From Strongylocentrotus droebachiensis (lineage: Eukaryota; Echinodermata; Echinoidea; Camarodonta; Strongylocentrotidae), in assembly GCA_035222895.1 (NCBI GenBank), contig JAVYIG010002527.1, forward strand, positions 62,001 to 126,000: DNA of 64,000 nucleotides. The letters run 5' to 3'. The translations under genes were made by a program, and so were the position numbers. Below the pieces are notes generated by a model. The model made no database searches and had not been told where the DNA came from. It saw nothing but the letters and a program-made list of their open reading frames with translations. Of the stretch, positions 61,551 to 64,000 are shown piece by piece (position 1 is the first letter of the stretch; the number at the start of each line of letters is the position of its first letter).

Positions 61551-62098
61551 TTAAAGGGAAAGTCCACCCCCAAAATAAGTTTGTTTCGATAGAGGCAGAA
61601 TAATAAGAAAATCAGGTGAGTGAAAGTTTGAGCAAATTCTGAATGAAAATAAGAAAGTTATGAATTATTGAAGTTGTGATCAATCAAATACAAATTGGCA
61701 ACTCTGTGACTTATTATACGAGCTCTCCTTCATTTGCTTTGTGCATAATATTCCATAAAATCATGTTTTCTTCGTTATTGATGACGGAATATATATTTGT
61801 TCCTTGCAGGGGGAGTATAGAACCATATTTGCAATTATTATATTTAGGGTGCATGTATGGTTGAAATTTTTCTTGAGGGAAAATAAAAATTTTAGATTTT
61901 TTTAGTACTAAGCAAATGGAAGTTGAGCTCGCATTTTACGTCATAGAGTTGCCAATTTGTGTTTGATTGATCACAACTTAAAAAATCCTAACTTCCTTAT
62001 TTTTAATCGGAATTTGCTCAAACTTTCACTGACTTGTTTCTCTCATTTTTCTACTCCTATTAAAACTAACTTAATTTCAGGGTGGACTTCCCCTTTAA
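61551..62098. mobile_element. TTAA-flanked element with ~150-bp inverted arms (GGAAGTCCACCC ends)
   Basis: TTAA at both edges is followed by AGGGAAAGTCCACCC and AGGGGAAGTCCACCC (right end as reverse complement). The inverted similarity continues inward for roughly 150 bp through GAGCAAATTC, TTGATCAATCAAA-like and TTGGCAACTCT motifs. 548 bp, non-coding. A solo arm is at 28105-28250. Ends of this sort are frequent in echinoderm and other invertebrate genomes. Confidence 0.85.
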
Positions 62099-62229
62099 AG
62101 GGCACTAATATAGCACATCGACACGGTTTTGATCCTGGGGGCTTACAGTAACGAGGCCACTGCTTAGCCAATGAATCATGACTGTACGTCGACGCCCCCG
62201 CAAAAACAAAAAAACAAAGACAATACAAT

Positions 62230-62382
62230 TAATTTTCAATAATTCATTGCAGTTCCCCCCAGTCCCCAACAGGAAAATTTCCTCTTTAGGGCCATGCCTT
62301 ATGGTTCAAGGCATGCCCACATAGAAGATTTTTTTTCATGTTGGGGGTCGAGGCAAAATTCCATGAATTATTGAAAATTTAT
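62230..62382. repeat. Short foldback (ATTTTCAATAATTCAT arms)
   Basis: ATTTTCAATAATTCATTGCA at the left and CCATGAATTATTGAAAATTT at the right are inverted, about 110 bp apart. Interior non-coding. Possibly a MITE remnant. Confidence 0.65.
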
Positions 62383-64000
62383 TGAGGGGGTGGAAGGGGG
62401 GGGGGCTCGGGCCTCCCCACTCGAAAGACGCAATATGAATAGAGAGAAAGAGAGAGATTTTTCTTCTCCATCAATGCTCCGTTATTCATCTCTTTAACTC
62501 TTCCTTATGTTCTCTTTTCTCTTCTTTTCCTTTTTTTTCCCTTCACCATTTGAACCCTAGATCTTCTATTTGATTTATCCTATTTCCCTACATCTCCCAT
62601 TTCTCATACTCTGTTCTCACTATACAGTTTCTAAAATTCGACACATTGTTCGTATATCCTCTGTTGGTGCATCGTGTATAAAAGGTATCAAATTCCAAAG
62701 AAGTTGGATTTGTCGAACTAAACTGAAATCAATGACTGCGATGATCTTAAACAAGAGACCTTCATATCCACCGTGACCTGATTTTTAAAATTCTCTTTAT
62801 TGTAAAAAGAAATATATATATATACAGTGTATACAAACAATTCAAATTGATATTAATATACAGAAAGATATAATACAACTATTGACAAATCGAAGAGATA
62901 ATTTATTTTTTCGTTGGATCTAACTACTTCCAGCATTATAAAGTATGACACAAGAAATATTTAGAATATATACAGTATTATGTAAGGAATGACCTACAGG
63001 AGTGTTCACACACCTTTGCCGGAATCGAAATGAACAATGTATAAATCAACATCGTCAATTTTATCGTACGATAATGAAAATTTGTTATCTATATATGACG
63101 GTACTCCATTTTGCTTCTCCAGTAAAAGAGTAAGGATATGAAATAAATAGATTGATGTTTTCTTTTTGGAAAATCTGGTTTATTATATTCATATGTGTAT
63201 CCCTGTATAGGCTATTGATGATTGAAACATGTTAATGTCGATATGCAATTATTGTTATCATTGTTAGACCAGCTCAAGTTTCATTGTTCAGGTAAATATA
63301 TGAATAAGTTGAAAGTATTATTCTGCTAGTTTCTTGTTCTCGAAACATATTGCATACAATACATTTATTGTAGTTTAAAACCAAACATTACACCTTTGCC
63401 ATTATTCCTTTGTCATTATTAAAAGAGGCGTAGAACTGGCTCAGGTGAAGATAATTGTGTGTGTGTGTGGGCGGGGGGGGGGGGGGGGTGGTAGGGGTGG
63501 GGCACTGGCATGATGGGGTGGGGGCCTCCGGACTCACGAGGTTACTGGAACAATGCAAATCAACAAGGCGACCGCCATTGGATGCGGAGGTGTGGAATTG
63601 GCTCCTCTCATCTTCTTGTCACGTCATGTTTCCTCTCTCCAGTTCTCTCTCTAGTTATTTTTCTTTTTTTTTGCCATTTTAAAATCGACGGGATGGGCAC
63701 GTGCCCCCGTGCTCCCGTATATATAGCTACATGCCTGGTTAATATGACCGCATTCTATCGCGAGAAGATAAACATATCCGTAGAGTCTATGCATTTAACA
63801 CCATTATTGTCCGACATGCAGGTCCATGGTTCGAATCCCCGGTCCAAACCATCAACAGTTCATCTTTCTCACAGCTTCAATGATAAATTACTGTTCTGCT
63901 CATATAGAACTAAAACGTAATATATGCCCAACCATGCGATACCGCACCATATTCCAGCTACTGCCCAGCCCAACGCACACTGTGAGGTAGAACGAGCGCC

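Larger units (their letters stand above)
60379..64000. other. Gene-free right end of the window
   Basis: Downstream of the ependymin-related gene. It holds TC and AC microsatellites (61200-61310), a long inverted-repeat element (61551-62098), a small foldback (62230-62382) and a GT/poly-G run (63455-63490). No protein gene was recognised; the longest open frames (63455-63920) cross low-complexity G runs and show no family features. Confidence 0.65.

Noticed and set aside
62110..62205. Possible second tRNA-derived SINE on the minus strand
   Set aside because: A- and B-box resemblance is weak and no tail was seen, so it was not listed as a feature.
63820..63850. B-box-like GGTTCGAATCCCCGG suggesting a tRNA gene
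   Set aside because: The T-arm stem does not pair well, and no acceptable D-arm or anticodon arm could be found upstream; at most a tRNA-derived relic.
63455..63920. Overlapping frames of 75 and 136 codons near the right edge
   Set aside because: They begin in GT/poly-G low-complexity sequence and have no recognisable features; a partial gene running out of the window cannot be excluded but is not supported.

Overview
This is eukaryotic nuclear DNA, not bacterial. Genes are split into many small exons with GT/AG introns of about 0.2-3.5 kb. The DNA is AT-rich with long microsatellites and many short inverted-repeat transposons. The gene set (NIP7, a ClC-6 type chloride/proton exchanger, an ependymin-related protein), the recurring TACATG tracts and the style of the dispersed repeats point to a marine invertebrate deuterostome, most likely an echinoderm. 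That placement is inference, since no species-diagnostic marker is visible.

Five protein-coding genes can be assembled exon by exon with preserved reading phase. (1) 146-7090 (+): a 200-aa single-pass membrane protein of unknown function, 5 exons. (2) 16823-10492 (-): NIP7, 180 aa, 5 exons. (3) 18005-20768 (+): an unrecognised 517-aa Ser-rich/basic/coiled-coil protein, head-to-head with NIP7 across a short shared upstream region. (4) 46726-25400 (-): a complete CLCN6 orthologue, 22 exons, 865 aa. (5) 51672-60378 (+): a secreted ependymin-related protein, 6 exons, 238 aa. The genes look like ordinary housekeeping, membrane-traffic and secreted-protein genes; nothing suggests they form one pathway.

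Most of the remaining sequence is repeats. They include a 5'-truncated, frame-broken LINE reverse transcriptase inside the ependymin gene, other LINE 3' ends, and tRNA-derived SINEs. There are three hAT-type non-autonomous elements with perfect 8-bp target duplications, TA-flanked pogo/mariner-like elements and several TTAA-flanked inverted-repeat families. There are also palindromic foldback elements, a ~1-kb (ATC)n tract, a 12-unit 21-bp minisatellite touching a CLCN6 splice acceptor, a ~2.8-kb array of ~310-bp satellite units upstream of CLCN6, and a ~95-bp tandem array in an ependymin intron.

The least expected signals are partial, decayed tandem copies of exons beside three real exons (exon 4 of gene 1, exons 6 and 7 of CLCN6). 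One copy keeps a splice acceptor and an open frame. No CRISPR, phage or bacterial-type system is present, and I see no convincing new multi-gene system.
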